Part shown: positions 33,025 through 45,902 of the stretch, piece by piece
Numbering within the stretch: position 1 is the stretch's first letter
Layout of the letters: every line of letters begins with the position of its first letter
Assembly: GCA_030847615.1 (NCBI GenBank)
Contig: JAUMIR010000005.1
Location: 212,768,645 to 212,832,644 of the forward strand
Direction of reading: 5' to 3'
Origin: Gambelia wislizenii
Taxonomy: Eukaryota; Chordata; Lepidosauria; Squamata; Crotaphytidae
Length of the DNA stretch: 64,000 bases
Made by a program: the position numbers and the translations under genes
The notes under the pieces: generated by a model
Databases searched by the model: none
What the model saw: only the letters and a program-made list of their open reading frames with translations
Told to the model about the DNA's origin: nothing

Positions 33025-33950
33025 ATACAAATCAGGGTACATGTTTCCTATAATAAGAATAGTCAAATACTTTGCTTTATAAACAAACCTATGTCCTTAT
33101 CTGCTTACACTTTACTACTGAATCTCTGACTGCAAACTGACAACAAACTCCCCACCTCAGAAGCAAACTCACACACACCACTGTGCTAACCAAAATTAGT
33201 TCCTGTCATACAGAAAAAAAGAGAGGAATAAAGACAGTGAAGGGGGTGGGGAAAGGAAGGTGTGAAATTAGACCACAAACTCCTCACTTCAGAAGCAAAG
33301 AAACCAAAAGCCACCAAATTAAAAGACGCACTGAAGAGGGAGGGGGAGGAACCAGCCAGCAGACACCAGAAAACAAACCAAGGGCAGACAACAGCCAAGC
33401 ACACGCAGCAAGCAAAAAAGAAAAACACAGATGCAAAGAAAAAGAAAACAAACATACGTGCACGCACTCAAGCTATGATTGAATCCAGGGAGGTAACAAA
33501 CTAACACAGTAAGCAATGTAAGGACGAAGCAAAGAGGTTCTTCTCCTATACAAAGCCAGCATCTCAAGCATTTCATTGGCTACACCTTTTCACCCACCAC
33601 TGTGGGGCACGAGCAGGCATGACAGCCAGGCGGCTGCTCTGAGTTTGTTCCAGTGCTGCTTTAAAAAAAAATCTTATTGGTTGTTTGGGTGGCCACTCAC
33701 TGCCGGTTGGAAGAGGAGGAGGGTGGGGAGAAATGCCCCCAACCTCCCTCTCCAAGTAGCTAGCAAGGGCTAGCTAGCATGCCTTTCCACTGGAATATTT
33801 CCAGCCCCTGAAGCCCTGCCTAAGGGGGCCCACTTCATCAGGGGCCCACAGTGCCCACTCGCCATCGGGCAAGCTGACACCCAGGCCAGTCCACCTCTGA
33901 AAATATAATGGAAGAAATCTGATACAGTGTTTAGTACCAGTTTCATAGTA
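33025..33950. other. CEP83 intron sequence
   Basis: Simple purine-rich and GC-mixed sequence without a named element. The small open frames on both strands are low-complexity. Confidence 0.35.
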
Positions 33951-34284
33951 CAGGTTGAATATCCCTTATCCAAAATGCTTGGGACCAGAAACATTTTGGA
34001 TTTCAGATGTTTTGGATTTTGGAAGATTTGCATATGTATATAATGAGATCTCTTGGAAATGGGACCCAAGTCTAAACATGAAGTTCATTTATGTTTCATA
34101 TACACTTTACACAAATAGCCTGAAGGTAATTTTATACACAATATTTTTAATAATTTTGTGCATGAAACAAAATTTGTGTACAATGAAACATCAAAAAGCA
34201 AAGGTGACTCTATCCCAGCCACCCATGTGGACAATTTGGGATTTTGGAGCATTTCAGATTTTGGGATAAGGAATACTCAACCTG
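33951..34284. mobile_element. Tigger-like MITE (CAGGTTGAATATCCC family)
   Basis: The left end CAGGTTGAATATCCCTTATC and the right end gataaggaatactcaacctg are inverted, with TA preceding. The interior has the repeated ttggattttgg motif. This terminal sequence resembles a Tigger family also known in mammals. It ends about 100 bases from CEP83 coding exon 9. Confidence 0.75.
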
Positions 34285-34385
34285 CAATACTTTATAGTAT
34301 ACTAACCAGCTTTATGCGTATCATTAGAGATTCTGGGTTTCTATTGTGCTTTTTGGATAACTAGGAACAGATTATTACACATTAC

Positions 34386-34535
34386 CTAAGATTCTGGATC
34401 TCCCTTCTGCTAGACTCATCTGCCAACTGCATAGTGGATAGCTTCTCTTCATACTGATCCTTTTCGGATTGCCTCTGAGCATCTTGTTCTACTTTTACTT
34501 TCTCCAGTTCAGCCAATTTAGTCTCAAGTTCTAAT
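34386..34535 (-). CDS. CEP83: CEP83 coding exon 9
   Basis: The acceptor is cttgtttcag and the donor AG|gtaatg. One base completes Lys, then [40 protein letters not shown] and SSRREIQNL, ending two bases into Arg (residues 391-440). Confidence 0.94.
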
Positions 34536-34948
34536 CTGAAACAAGTTTTCAATTGTTAACCATACTGATATGAAAATTTTTAATACCCCAGACACCCACC
34601 CAACCCTAAAAACCCTACCAGTGCCACATTAAAACATGTATATCTTGCTCCTGTACTAAGAGAACACGTCATCTACTTGGGTGACATAACTGTAGAAATC
34701 TTGTGGTTCCCCCCCCCCCCGCCCCGCAGAAACCACAACATTCCACCAATTAATAACATAGCAAGAAACAACACAGGAACTTTCTTCAGTACAAAAAAGT
34801 GATTTCAAGAAAAGTATTATATATAAATTGTCACTAGCAATTTCATAACTGGGACTGAATGCACAATTCATACAACTATAAGGAAGGAGTCTGCTACAGT
34901 TTTTAACCCTTTTAAAAACCTAGGAAAGGAAACCAAAGATGTGCTCAC

Positions 34949-35093
34949 TTTTCCTCCTGCAAAATTGCAAGTTTCTGGAATTCTTCTTCTTTTGCAGCAT
35001 GTACTTTACGTATTAATTCACGATCCTTTTCTGCAGATAGGACTTTGTGCCGCTCGAGTGTTGTCTTAAGTATTTCATTATCTGAGCGTAATC
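34949..35093 (-). CDS. CEP83: CEP83 coding exon 8
   Basis: The acceptor is cgtatatatacag and the donor gtgagc. Two bases complete Gly, then [38 protein letters not shown] and QKLAILQEE, ending two bases into Lys (residues 343-390). [15 protein letters not shown] is a conserved CEP83 signature. Confidence 0.95.
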
Positions 35094-35238
35094 CTGTATA
35101 TATACGTTTTAAAAGTTACTATCCAGAATTCAAAACTATATTGTACATGTAAATTAACTGAAAATCCTTAGACATAGATTAAGAAAACAGAACCTATGGC
35201 TCATTCGTATAGCCCACTCTTTATTGTCTAAAACTCAC

Positions 35239-35289
35239 CTTTGGCTGCAACTTCTTCAGCCATTTCTTTCAAAATAGCTTTGGAGGATT
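35239..35289 (-). other. Possible CEP83 cassette exon (51 bp, frame-preserving)
   Basis: In the intron between coding exons 7 and 8, a 51-base segment starts after an AG and ends at a near-ideal donor (AAAG|gtgagt). It begins with two bases and ends with one, so its inclusion keeps the frame and inserts 17 residues reading ESSKAILKEMAEEVAAK, typical coiled-coil composition. The acceptor has a poor pyrimidine tract, and I do not recall this segment in human CEP83. Confidence 0.3.
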
Positions 35290-35866
35290 CTTGTGACCAT
35301 TAGTAGGTAATCAAGTTAATAAGTCTAGAATCTGGTTCAGGCAAAATCAAGAATCTAACATTTTAATCATATACATATACGCATTACTCAGAAGTATTCA
35401 GTGATGCTTATTCTCAAGTAACTATATACTTATGATTGCAGCCTAGTTCCCTTTGGTTTCAGAGGGAAAAAATAAGTTTTTGTTTAACTTTATCCTGTGG
35501 AAAATCATTTTAACTTGGACTGGGTTGCATTATGTACAAAATGGGTAAAAAAAATTAGACACATCAGTCCTGGAAATATCTGTACAAGTTCATATATCTG
35601 AATTTCTTCAAGCATAAATGTTCTTGCACAGATAATTATAACATCTGTCCTTCCCCATTTGTGAATGAGGGTGGTAAGGCTATATAGACAAAAACCATGG
35701 CAATTTATTGAATGCAAAGCATTAAAATAAAGTTTCCCAGAAACATAATGGAAAAAATCCTTCCTCTGCTGCTTCTACCAGACACTATTGCTGCACAGCA
35801 GCACTTTATTAGACTATACTTGATACTATTGCAATTTTAACAAATCATGATGGAATAAATTGTTAC

Positions 35867-35981
35867 CATCCATTTCACTTTGAATCTTGTTTCTTTCTCT
35901 TTCTATCTCACTCCTTGATCTCGCTGATTCCAACTTGATGTTTGTTACTTCTAACTTGTGTGAATGTTTAAGTTCTTCAAC
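35867..35981 (-). CDS. CEP83: CEP83 coding exon 7
   Basis: The acceptor is gctttctatag and the donor ATG|gtaaca. It encodes [19 protein letters not shown], then [15 protein letters not shown] and SEMD, ending one base into Gly (residues 305-342). A possible in-frame cassette exon lies in the next intron at 35239-35289. Confidence 0.94.
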
Positions 35982-35999
35982 CTATAGAAAGCAAAGAGG

Positions 36000-38900
36000 T
36001 ACCAATTTTCAGTTTTATCAAATGTAGATTTTTAGGAACACTTTCCACCTTCTTTTAGAGACAGGATTCTCAAAAGCATTTTTCTGCTTCTCTGGGAATA
36101 GTCCCCCAATCAGACGTATTGGGGACATCAGACATCCCCATAATGACCCTGCATAGATATCCTTTGAGAATCCTTATGTAAATTTAAATTAGAACATGGC
36201 CAGTGTGCAACTGATATGAATGAAAATCACCATAAGCCAAGAATCAAGACACATGTGTCCCTGGGTCAAAAATTCCAAACTTCACAAGCTACCACCTTAT
36301 ATGTATAACTTCTTGTCTGAAATAGGGTTTTCTTGAGTGCGTACACATAAACACACACATGCAAGCCAGACTTATGGAAATCATGTTTGCTGGGGCTGTC
36401 TGACTGTATTCATTTAGCTTAAGCATCCAAACCAGTGACAGTTTCAGCCCATCAGCTTCACTTCTGTTAAGGCAAATATTATGTAACTTTCATTTCAACA
36501 ACTAATTACTTTCAATTATGAGCACTGCTAGAGCCTGTGCTTACTCCATTCCAGTAAGTCAAGCTGTACTGTACATTAGTTACAATCAAACATTACTATA
36601 CTGAATAACCATAAAGGTGATAATGCTTAAGCCTGTACTAAGAGATGTAGCATTTCAGAAGTCTAATTGTAAGTGCACTTTTAAATATAAAAACAAATGT
36701 ACCCAGTTTGTAGTGGTTTCCCCCCACTCTGTTTACTCATTCTGCAAGACAATCTGTCACTTCAACTACCCAAGTGTTCATGCTAGAAAAATGCTAGTTT
36801 TAACTACACTATTAAATCATCAGCCCAGTATTATGGCAGCTGCTGCCACCATCTATCTTCTTTTGTCACTCTGCTAACTTTGGAAAAGAAATGCTGCCTT
36901 ACAAATCCAACAGTCTGAAACTAAAGGCAGTCATCTGCCCACTTCACAAAAACCACTGCTTTTCAATGGAAAATCAAAACACTAAAGATAATTATTGCCT
37001 GAACTGAAACACAGTGTCGTTTAGGGTTTTCCAGTACAGTAATTACAGGGTCGGTGAGAATTAAGTAGGAAGAGAAAAGCTTTTGTACCCCATTTGCAAC
37101 GTCAAATGTAATCACAACCTGCTAGTATGTGAAAGCTGCAAAAAAGTTCAGAATGACAGTTTTTGATTAAGTAACTACAGTAGCATTTTGGGTGTTTCTT
37201 TTTAAAGAAGCAGCTACATCTAGAATTTGTTTAATACATCATTTATGCAAGACTGACCTTCTCCTTCATATTCTGCTAATTGTCATCGATAGTCTTTGCA
37301 TGTATAAAAACATACTTTGAACAATGTTGGTTTCTACATGATCAGGATCATCTGTGTAACATTTTTAGTGGTCAAATATTAGCATCTTTACAAGATGAAG
37401 AGGTACCTGGTATGCCCTGACATCCCTCTATTGTGGTTCCTCAGGCAGTATCCATCTCCTCCTTCCTAGTCTGCACAGTATTTCAGGGCATGGTATGCAT
37501 CAGGACCTTTTTGTGTTTCAGATCATTCTTCCTACAAGGGCCCTGTCTTGCTAAGAGTCCCACACAACCTTGTTATTTCTCAGCACTCTATTAAACTTTG
37601 GTTGCACAGGGAACAGATAGTAATTTGAGGTTTGTCTGTTTTAAGTAAATGCCATGCTGAGATGGAGATGGGAATACAAATGATATTCTCAAATTAATAA
37701 GGGTAGGTTTGATCATTTTCTTAACCTTTACAAACAAGTTTTATATTTTTATACTGATATATATTACGGTACATATTCATAAAACTGTTAACATCATATT
37801 CCAATTTCCACAATAATATTTCTAATGTATTATTTAAACCATTGTATTTTATTAAAAAAACATTGAATATGATCTTTTCATATTGCTTCATGAAACAGTA
37901 CAGGCTCCTTGTAATTAGCATGCTCTGTCATGAGAAGGATGGATGTCTAGCTTCTTGTACTTTGAACAAATATCTAGATCAGTAATGTTACTGTTATAGA
38001 ATGAAAGTTTTATTATCATTTGTACAATCTCCAACGGTCTTTCTGTGGTTACCCAATTGTTCTGTTTTACATTGCTCAGTTACATACTGGTAAAACACTT
38101 CCAGAAAAAAATTAGGTTCAGTCCTTACTCATTTACTACAAGATAAACAGGGATTACTTTCATATATATTTAGGATCATGGCATCAAAAACCGTAAAGTC
38201 GCGATTCTAAGTTATATGGACTAATTCCATTTGCTGTTCTGTACCCAGTTGTTTTTATCTCTATACAGGATATGATGGCACTTGTACCTCTGAAAATCAT
38301 GGTTTTTCTCTTTCTTTTTTCTCTGTTGTAACAAATAATTTCCACTTTATCTTGTTGTTTTCCCCCAAAGATGTAGTAAACAGAATGAAAAGAGGAACAA
38401 TCTCTTTAAGTTATTTACAGGGCTAGGAATGGAAATTCCCTGTTCTAGCACAAGAAATTATTAAGAAATTCAGATTTAAAACAAGTATTTCAAACACATT
38501 TCCTGTGTAGATGACACCTGGGATTTTTCTTCACCTGGATATTAGTGCTGCTGATCTCTATTCTGCTAAATATTACATTTAAACACAACACAAAAAGTTA
38601 CAAAATTTAGCAAGTTGACATATAAAACACAATATGAAATACGAAAATTTTACACATACACACAAGGTACTATTTTGCAGTGTAACAGCCTCTGATCCTA
38701 AGTCTATGACACCTTGCTTTTACTTATATTTTTCTACATGGTCAGGGTTGGATCTAGTCTAGGACAGTCTCACTTAATTCCTATTGAAATGAATGGGACT
38801 TAAGTTGTGGCTAAATTTTCACATGAATTTCAATGCAAGCAACCTGCAAGAACTCTGTGCAGCAGCTGAAATGTGGGTCTGTAAGGATTCCTCTTATTCC
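36000..38900. other. Long CEP83 intron stretch
   Basis: About 2.9 kb, AT-rich, with no exon-like segment or complete repeat recognised. This is the most repeat-poor part of the gene. Confidence 0.4.
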
Positions 38901-39239
38901 CTATGCTAATCATTGGTATGAAGCTGCTGGGTGAAGTCACCAGCGGATGTGGAATTAGGTGCTGATGCTACTCAACTGTATTTCTGCTTCTCCTTAGATT
39001 CAGGTGATACTGCACAAGCAATGAAGCTGGAATCAGTAATTGGCTGCTTGATGCCCAATGAACTGAACTGACACAAGATGGGGGCCCTGTGTGTACGTGG
39101 TTTTTGTGGGGGGAGGGGAGACAAAAACAACCGGGGACACATGTGGCCACTCTGGCCTTATAATAATTTGGTTTGAAAAGATATCAAAATACAATACAAA
39201 CACACTAAAACCTACATCTATGATCTCTTCAATCATCAT

Positions 39240-39460
39240 CCAGGATGCTTAGGATATAAAGAACCACCTATAATCTCTCTCTCTGAAGAGAAACGAAAAC
39301 GCAGAAAGAATGGCAACCCGGAAACATCACCCGAGGAGACCTTCTGCTGTGCTTTCTGCAACTGGACATGTTTATCTCGGATTGGCCTTTTTAGTCATCA
39401 ACACGCTTGCAAAAAATGCAGGATGAGTCCTTCCTGAAGCTTCGTTTGTGAAGAAAAGCC
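39240..39460 (+). mobile_element. Non-LTR retroelement C-terminal zinc-finger fragment
   Basis: Frame: EEKRKRRKNGNPETSPEE, then FCCAFCNWTCLSRIGLFSHQ, HACKKCRMSPS and stop at 39435-39437. C-x2-C then H-x4-C is the zinc-finger ending seen in several non-LTR elements (RIGL-SHQ-AC). A close copy lies at 56188-56330. An AG-dinucleotide run follows at 39462-39478. Confidence 0.6.
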
Positions 39461-39469
39461 AGAGAGAGA

Positions 39470-39640
39470 GAGAGAGACAAGGTCATTCTGAATCCTGTTC
39501 TTGTCCTTTGGAGTATTAGCTACATCTCCTAATTTAGTGTCATCTGCAAATTTGATAAGCATGCCTTCTATTCCATCACCTGGGTCATTTATAAAGATGT
39601 TAAACAATACCGCGCCTAGTCACTTCTCTCCAGGATGAAG
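39470..39640 (-). mobile_element. CR1-type reverse transcriptase fragment
   Basis: Minus-strand frame MFNIFINDPGDGIEGMLIK then FADDTKLGDVANT. F-A-D-D is the RT catalytic box, with neighbours (FNIFIND, ADDTKL) typical of CR1/L3 LINEs. Truncated at both sides; it faces the plus-strand zinc-finger fragment. Confidence 0.7.
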
Positions 39641-40820
39641 AGCAAGATCCTGCTGGAGAGCATCTGCACATCTTTCCAGCCTGGAAAAAGTGAGGTTTGA
39701 TGTCTTATGCTGTAAACCTCTTTAAAACTGGTAGTGGGTTAAGTAAAACTGCTAAGTTTGTGGCTACTTCAGCTCCATCTGAATGCATCCCTCTGGTGTC
39801 CAATGTTTCCCTATGGAAGTAGGTCTCCCCACTTAGATCAGTCTCAATTTACATCACATATCCAGGAATGCAACCCCAATGTAAATTAAGACCCACCTCT
39901 ATATGAATGACTGAAACAAAAGCAAAAAAAAAAGCTTTCTTTTCAGGCTGAATGACCAGAAAAGTGCAGAAAATGTGTGGATTGTAAAGTGGGAACTGAT
40001 TCAAAATGGGCTTGACCACTCCATCTTGCTTATCATTTAATGCTGAGTTTTTCCAGGATCAAGTTTTGTTGCTGTCACTGTAGGAGTAAAGACAATCTTA
40101 ATCCCAGCAATTATTCTTGTAAAATTCCTAGTTCATTGCTGCAGTCTTATTGTCTTCCACCTACAAGTAATATTATAAGAGCTCTACCTTTGTTATAATA
40201 GGAAGGGCCTATCACTCAGTGGCAGTCTATTTCACATACATATAGACTTTTGCCTAAGAACTGAGAGCCAATGTAGACATGATAAGCCTGCTCCTAGACA
40301 TTATTTACTTCAGATTACAGGTATAGTTCACATGCCTGAGTGCTTTCCATCCATGTATTCGCCATCTTAAAAAACAAAACATGTCAAGGGTTGCTTAAAA
40401 CCCTTTCCCCTGACATCTTATTCTTTTATACAAAGGAAAGGACATGGGTATGGGGGGTCAGCCTATCATGCCATCATCTGCTGTCACAAATTGGGACAAC
40501 CCAAAAACCCTTTAGACAGTCCAGGAACTAATCAACCAGTGTCCACGACACAGCACAAAGCAGTTTATCTTGCTCATTATAAAAACAGCTATTAACTGTG
40601 ACTTGCAGGTGTCATTATTGCTATACCAAAGAACGCCAAAGAACTAAATGGTTGGCATATTTTCATGAAAAATCCAAGAAAAGTACAGATATGGCTTTTC
40701 AAATACTAAATTATGAAAAGAGGAAAGGTAAGAATAGAATATAATTTGTTTCCAAAGATACAGTTAACAATAATGTTTCCTATGTCTCAGAAAATATGGT
40801 CTACACATTATAAAAAACTT
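39641..40820. other. CEP83 intron sequence, nothing recognised
   Basis: No exon-like segment or repeat family identified. Confidence 0.4.
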
Positions 40821-40822
40821 AC

Positions 40823-40954
40823 TTTAGTAGTCAAGCCATTGATCTCTCGTTCAGCTTTATGCAGCTTGCCTGTTAAAACTGTATTTTCCTCATTGCTCAT
40901 CTGCAATTCCTTTTCAACACGCTCAAGAAGCAGCTTAACAGATTGTTTTTCTGC
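40823..40954 (-). CDS. CEP83: CEP83 coding exon 6
   Basis: The acceptor is cttaatttttaag and the donor AAA|gtaagt. Its 44 codons (residues 261-304) begin [18 protein letters not shown] and end [17 protein letters not shown]. Phase is 0 at both ends. The intron to the next exon (about 4.8 kb) is the second longest in the coding part. Confidence 0.93.
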
Positions 40955-41395
40955 CTTAAAAATTAAGAAAGGGAATTTTATATTGAGGAATATATTGCTT
41001 GAAGAATGACTTTTGAACTATAATCCTAGTTCTGTTTGTTTATTTATTTTTATTTAGCACAAAAGGGCTGATATCAATAGCATGTTCTTCAATAGGTATC
41101 TTTGGGATGGCAAGCTCATTGACATTTTTAGACTCAAATCTAGTTGGAGTCTTCTGGTACCATCAGATATTAAAATTTCCCATTAATACATTTTAGACTG
41201 AAAGCTTCATTGGAAACATATACACTCACTCTGCTTGTTGTAAAGATAGCAAAAATCTATTGCTCAAGATCTCCTATTTATAAGACAAAACACAGACACT
41301 TATATCACCACTTTGACAATGTGATGAATGAATGCTTATCATTTTGAAAGCAAAACAGGGCCACAAAGGAAAAAGTGGGTAGAGAATAACATCTA

Positions 41396-42048
41396 CAGTT
41401 GTCCCTTCACATTCGCTGGGGTTAGGGGTGGAGCACCACCATGAAAGTGAAATAAACGTGAATAAGTTAAGCCACCTCCCCCAACATACATACTATATTA
41501 CAGTATTGTAGACTCCTCTCCCGCCAACTGGATTGCTGATATGTGCCACTGCGGTAGCAACACCCGCCCCTGGGCACACAAACCATGCCTCTCACCCACA
41601 CTCACCTCCCTGCCAGCTCTCCTTCCCTCTGCCCTGCCAACAACACAACTCCAGCTTGCTTTCTTACCTTGCACCAAAACAGTCCGGCCCGTTTAAAACA
41701 GTAAGGCCACTCCTTTCCCAAACTGAAGCTAAAAGTTGCAACTGTAACAACACCCACCCCCAGCATGCATATATCACGCCCCTCACCCACACTCGCCTCC
41801 CCCCGCAACTCTCCCTCCTTCTGCCCTGCCAACAACACAACCTTACTGAGTGTTTTAAACGGGCAGTGCTGTTTTAGTGCTAGGTAAGAAAGCAAGCTGG
41901 AGTGTTTTGTTGCCAGGACAGGAGGAGAGGGGAGGAGGAGGAGGAGGAGGAGGGTGGGGTCTTGGAATCTGAGCTAGTTGAGCAACATCTACAAACTGTG
42001 AATACGCAAAACCGTGAATGTGAAGCACGCAATGTGAAGGGCCAACTG
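41396..42048. mobile_element. Tigger/pogo-like nonautonomous element, 653 bp
   Basis: It begins CAGTTGTCCCTTCACATTCG and ends with the inverse (gtgaagggccaactg), flanked by TA on both sides as expected for the Tc1/mariner-pogo superfamily. The interior has no transposase frame and contains a GAG-rich microsatellite near 41930. Its first 130 bases match the minus-strand remnant ending at 729. Confidence 0.75.
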
Positions 42049-43730
42049 TACATGCACAGAAAACTGCCAATTATGCAGAGTCTGAAGATTAAAATAATGC
42101 AAAAAAATTGAGATCCAACAAGACACAGGCATAGTTTGCATGCAATATTAATTTATAGTTTAGTACTAGGTATATGGGTCTTGGGTTCAAATTCTCCCTC
42201 ATCCTTCCCAGGTACCAAGACTAGAAATCTTGCTTCCACTGTCAACTAATCAGTTATTCGTTATGTGTAAAGTAAAACTGCTGCATTAAAGATGGTTTAA
42301 TATAAAACAAGAGATGACAAAAAAGTTGAAAATGAAATCAAACACTTCTGATCCCCTACTCACAGCCATACTGGAGGAAGAAATAAGGAAGCATATAAAT
42401 CCAAAGCTTGCTCAGGTTTGTTCCAAATCTGCTAAACTATATTCTATGTAACATAACATCCAAATGCAGCCTCAGAATATTAGGATGAGACAGCTGAAAA
42501 TAACCACCTTTGCATAAAAAGAAGGGATACAAGGAAAAACGAACGGGTCTGCTCAGCCAAAGACCTTACTGTATGTACATGAGAAATAAGTTTTTTAAAA
42601 AACACTATTCCATGGCACTATCTAGGGATAGCTCAGTTTCCCATCCTTTCCCCTCTGCCCACTATAAAACTATACTATAAAATGCACAAGTTGGAACTGT
42701 CAGTCTTGATATACAGCAAAAAAAGGAGAAGGTCTCCTTGCATCCCCTTTTCCTTCCTGTACCTCTGACTCTACCTGCCAAATATGAATAGGATGGCAAG
42801 GTTTCTGTTCCCCGCTGTCTGGGGCTCTGAACAGAAGCAGGACTCCTACAGGTGTGCTGATATATGGTTCAACACCAATTTGTCCTCCCCCAGCAAATTT
42901 GCATGGTTGAGATCCTATCAGTTGGGAATTAAATCCCAGCCACTCAAAAATATGGAAGAAGTTTCTACACATTTAGATGTCTCTCTAGCTTGGAGCATGC
43001 AACTTGTATCCCTCCAACTGGTTTTTATGTGTGTGTGTTTTTGCTGGGGGGGGGGAGGAGAGAATCCACTATCATGTCATGCTGGCTAGGACTGATGAGA
43101 GTTTTAGCTTAACATTTAGAAGGCCACATACTGTCTAACCTTACCCTAAATATAAAAGAAGTAAAAAGGAGACCAGAGCAGTCAGTGCTACTGGAAGGGA
43201 AAGGAGAAAAGAGGGAGGTGGGAGAAGCATTCTTTTTCTCTTGTATTCTCCTTAAATATCCTTTCCCCTTGCACCAAATAGTCGAAACAGCACTGTAACA
43301 CATTACTGCCAATTCCACTTGTAGAATTCTTACTGTTTTATACTTTACGATACAAAGCAAGATATATATTTATCATTTCAAGAGAGATGTTTGCTTATTA
43401 GAGTACTGGAAATACAAAATCTCTCACTTCCAGTTTAAATCATATGCATTAATAACTTTATCAACATAATTCTACACTATATATGATTATTGTCAGTAAT
43501 ATCATGACTCAAAATAATATTCTAAATAATTAGTGAAGGTACATTTTCAAAGCTACTTTGTTAGGAACAAATCTAATCTGCAATGAAGGGAGAGAAAACA
43601 TTAATTAAGCAGAGACAATCAAGTATGAGCCAATTCCTCAATAGCTTGTTCAGGTCAATGGAGAGATTATTCATATTCATACACATAGGAGTGTATTCTT
43701 TTCTTATTCCCTGAGGACTTAATTTCTTAC
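42049..43730. other. CEP83 intron sequence, nothing recognised
   Basis: Contains a 9-base G run near 43050. No element named. Confidence 0.4.
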
Positions 43731-43982
43731 CTCCAGAGATCTTATTGTTCCTTGCATCTCAGCTAGCTGTCGCACCTGCAATCTCTGCACATTGTCTGCT
43801 TGGACACCAGAATTCTCTCTTTGGGCTCTAATTTCGGCTACTTCAGCTTCTAACCCCTTTAGTTTCTGTAGCAGCTGGGTCTTCTCTCTTAACAGTGCTT
43901 CCACACGCTTGTTATCTCTTGTAGGATCAACACTAAGTAGCTGATTACGCAATTCTTCTTTATCTTTATCCAATCTTGCTAT
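43731..43982 (-). CDS. CEP83: CEP83 coding exon 5 (longest)
   Basis: The acceptor is actacttacag and the donor GAG|gtaaga. Its 84 codons (residues 177-260) begin [19 protein letters not shown], continue through [18 protein letters not shown] and end [16 protein letters not shown]. Continuous coiled coil. Phase is 0 at both ends. Confidence 0.95.
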
Positions 43983-43989
43983 CTGTAAG

Positions 43990-44935
43990 TAGTTGGAACA
44001 TAAAACACTATGGATCCAGTCCAGCTGGAGACTGATCACAGTTCTCAAGTATGGAGAAATCCCACAGGACTCAATGCAGTTCCTTTTCTCCTCCCAACTT
44101 CCATAAACTCAGAAATTGCAAGGATTCCTCACCACTGACATTGATGGCTCCTGCTCCTTACTACTACAACATCGTGTTTACCCCACTCCCATCCAACCAC
44201 ACAGGGCTTTCAAACTTCAGAGGACAATTAGCCGGCATAGAGTACAGAGACTGAAGGTAGGAGGGAAAGATGGAAGTCACACGTGGCTCTCTCATTCTGT
44301 GGACTGGAGGAATGAGAATCCGCTACACACAAGGCAATGCATGAGCACTCTGATTCAATCAGACCATACATGCTATATTGCTAAAGCAACTGATCAGAAA
44401 CAAAAACTATTAAGTACACCCTGAAACCTTAGCGAACTGTCATAAAAATTGTTAAATGTTTTGGTTCCAAAATGAAAGTGCTACGTTGTTTTGTCAGCCT
44501 CTTTCTGACACTGAATATAAAAAGGAAATGACAACAATAAAATGTCCTTTGTCAGATTTAAAACAAATTTTCAGTTAGGAAAATATGTCAATACATTTTT
44601 AAAACAAAATAATTTCACTCTATTATGAAAACCAGTAAAATAAAATAATCATTTACATATTTCAAGAGCATGAGTGCACTGAAGGTTAATGTATTGTGCA
44701 TAACTTACCTGTTAGCCTACTATAAACACCATGGCTCCGTTCTGAGTAAACATACACACAGAATCACACAGTAATCTGAATATACTGGTTGCTGTTTTTC
44801 TGTTTCTTAGAGAGTTCATAAACTCCTAAGATCCTGAATTATGGTATTTCAGATATCATTCGATTCAAAGCTATTTTAACTTATTTAATTTAAAACTTTA
44901 TATTTAAATAAAATTAAAATACTTCTGTTAGGAAT
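43990..44935. other. CEP83 intron sequence, nothing recognised
   Basis: The 102-residue open frame at 44116-44424 has no domain. No repeat named. Confidence 0.4.
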
Positions 44936-44938
44936 TAC

Positions 44939-45070
44939 CTCAGATTCATATTTTAATTTGTTCTCTTCTAAAATACGAGCATGTTCTTCTCTCTGATGCT
45001 CAAACTCTGATTTGAGGAAAGTATATTCATATCGAAGTTTGTTATATTCTGTTCTATATTTTTCCACTTC
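44939..45070 (-). CDS. CEP83: CEP83 coding exon 4
   Basis: The acceptor is taaatttag and the donor GAG|gtaatt. Its 44 codons (residues 133-176) read [40 protein letters not shown] and YESE. It is nearly identical in pattern to the mammalian exon. Phase is 0 at both ends. Confidence 0.95.
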
Positions 45071-45809
45071 CTAAATTTAAAAAAAAAACACATGGGTGAA
45101 TGAACAGAAGAGGAACAGAAGTAGGTAAAGAATATTAAAACATTCCCCTAAACAAATGGGCAAATTAAATGTTTAGGGTGCAAATTAAAAACAGTCATGA
45201 ATTGTTTTTATTGGTATTACTGGGATCCCCATCATCATCCTACCATTGCTCAGGTATGGATGACTTCAGCATGTCATTACAGTCATTCTTTTTGAAAGTA
45301 TCCAAGCTCTGCATTATATAAGTATTCCAATACTATTGAATGGCTACCTCTAGCAACCCATTGGGAAGGCTAAGGAGCAGATGAGTGGGGATGAGTGAGC
45401 TCACATGCCAAGAAAATTCTATCCCTTCCCTCAATGCAGATTTGCCCCAGCTTCTCTAACTCCTATGAGATAAAAGCCCTTTAGCAGTGTAGGATCCTAA
45501 GCTGTCATTTAGCAGTGCAGGATCCTAGGGTGAGCCCTTGTGTCAGCCCACAGGAATCACTGCATCACTATATAAAGTATCAACATCAAGACAATATACA
45601 ATAACAGCAAGACAGCATGTGTTCCATTTAAGCACCACATTTCAAAGAGAGTACTGACAAATTAAAAGGGCAGTTAATAAATCACAAAAGCAATTCACAT
45701 AAGGAGGAGCTGAAGAACTCATTATGTTTAGGGTTTTTTTAAACAAATTATTACACTGCAAGTCTGGACAGATATCTGTCATTTTATGAAAGAATGTGTT
45801 TCTACTTAC

Positions 45810-45902
45810 TTCATCCAGCTTTCGAAAGCGTTCTCTCATAGGTGTTTCTAAGTCTTGTTGTATTTGTGCTTTCAACAATTCAAGCTTCTGTGGAGTTATA
45901 AC
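45810..45902 (-). CDS. CEP83: CEP83 coding exon 3
   Basis: The acceptor is acatttag and the donor GAA|gtaagt. Its 31 codons read [19 protein letters not shown] then [12 protein letters not shown] (residues 102-132). TPQKLELL and ETPMRERFR are strongly conserved in CEP83. Phase is 0 at both ends. Confidence 0.95.

Noticed and set aside
33183..33482. 99-residue Lys-rich open frame and its antisense partner
   Set aside because: Low-complexity purine-rich intron sequence; no homology recognised.
42784..43089. 101-residue open frame in a CEP83 intron
   Set aside because: No domain and no splice-phase fit with neighbouring exons.
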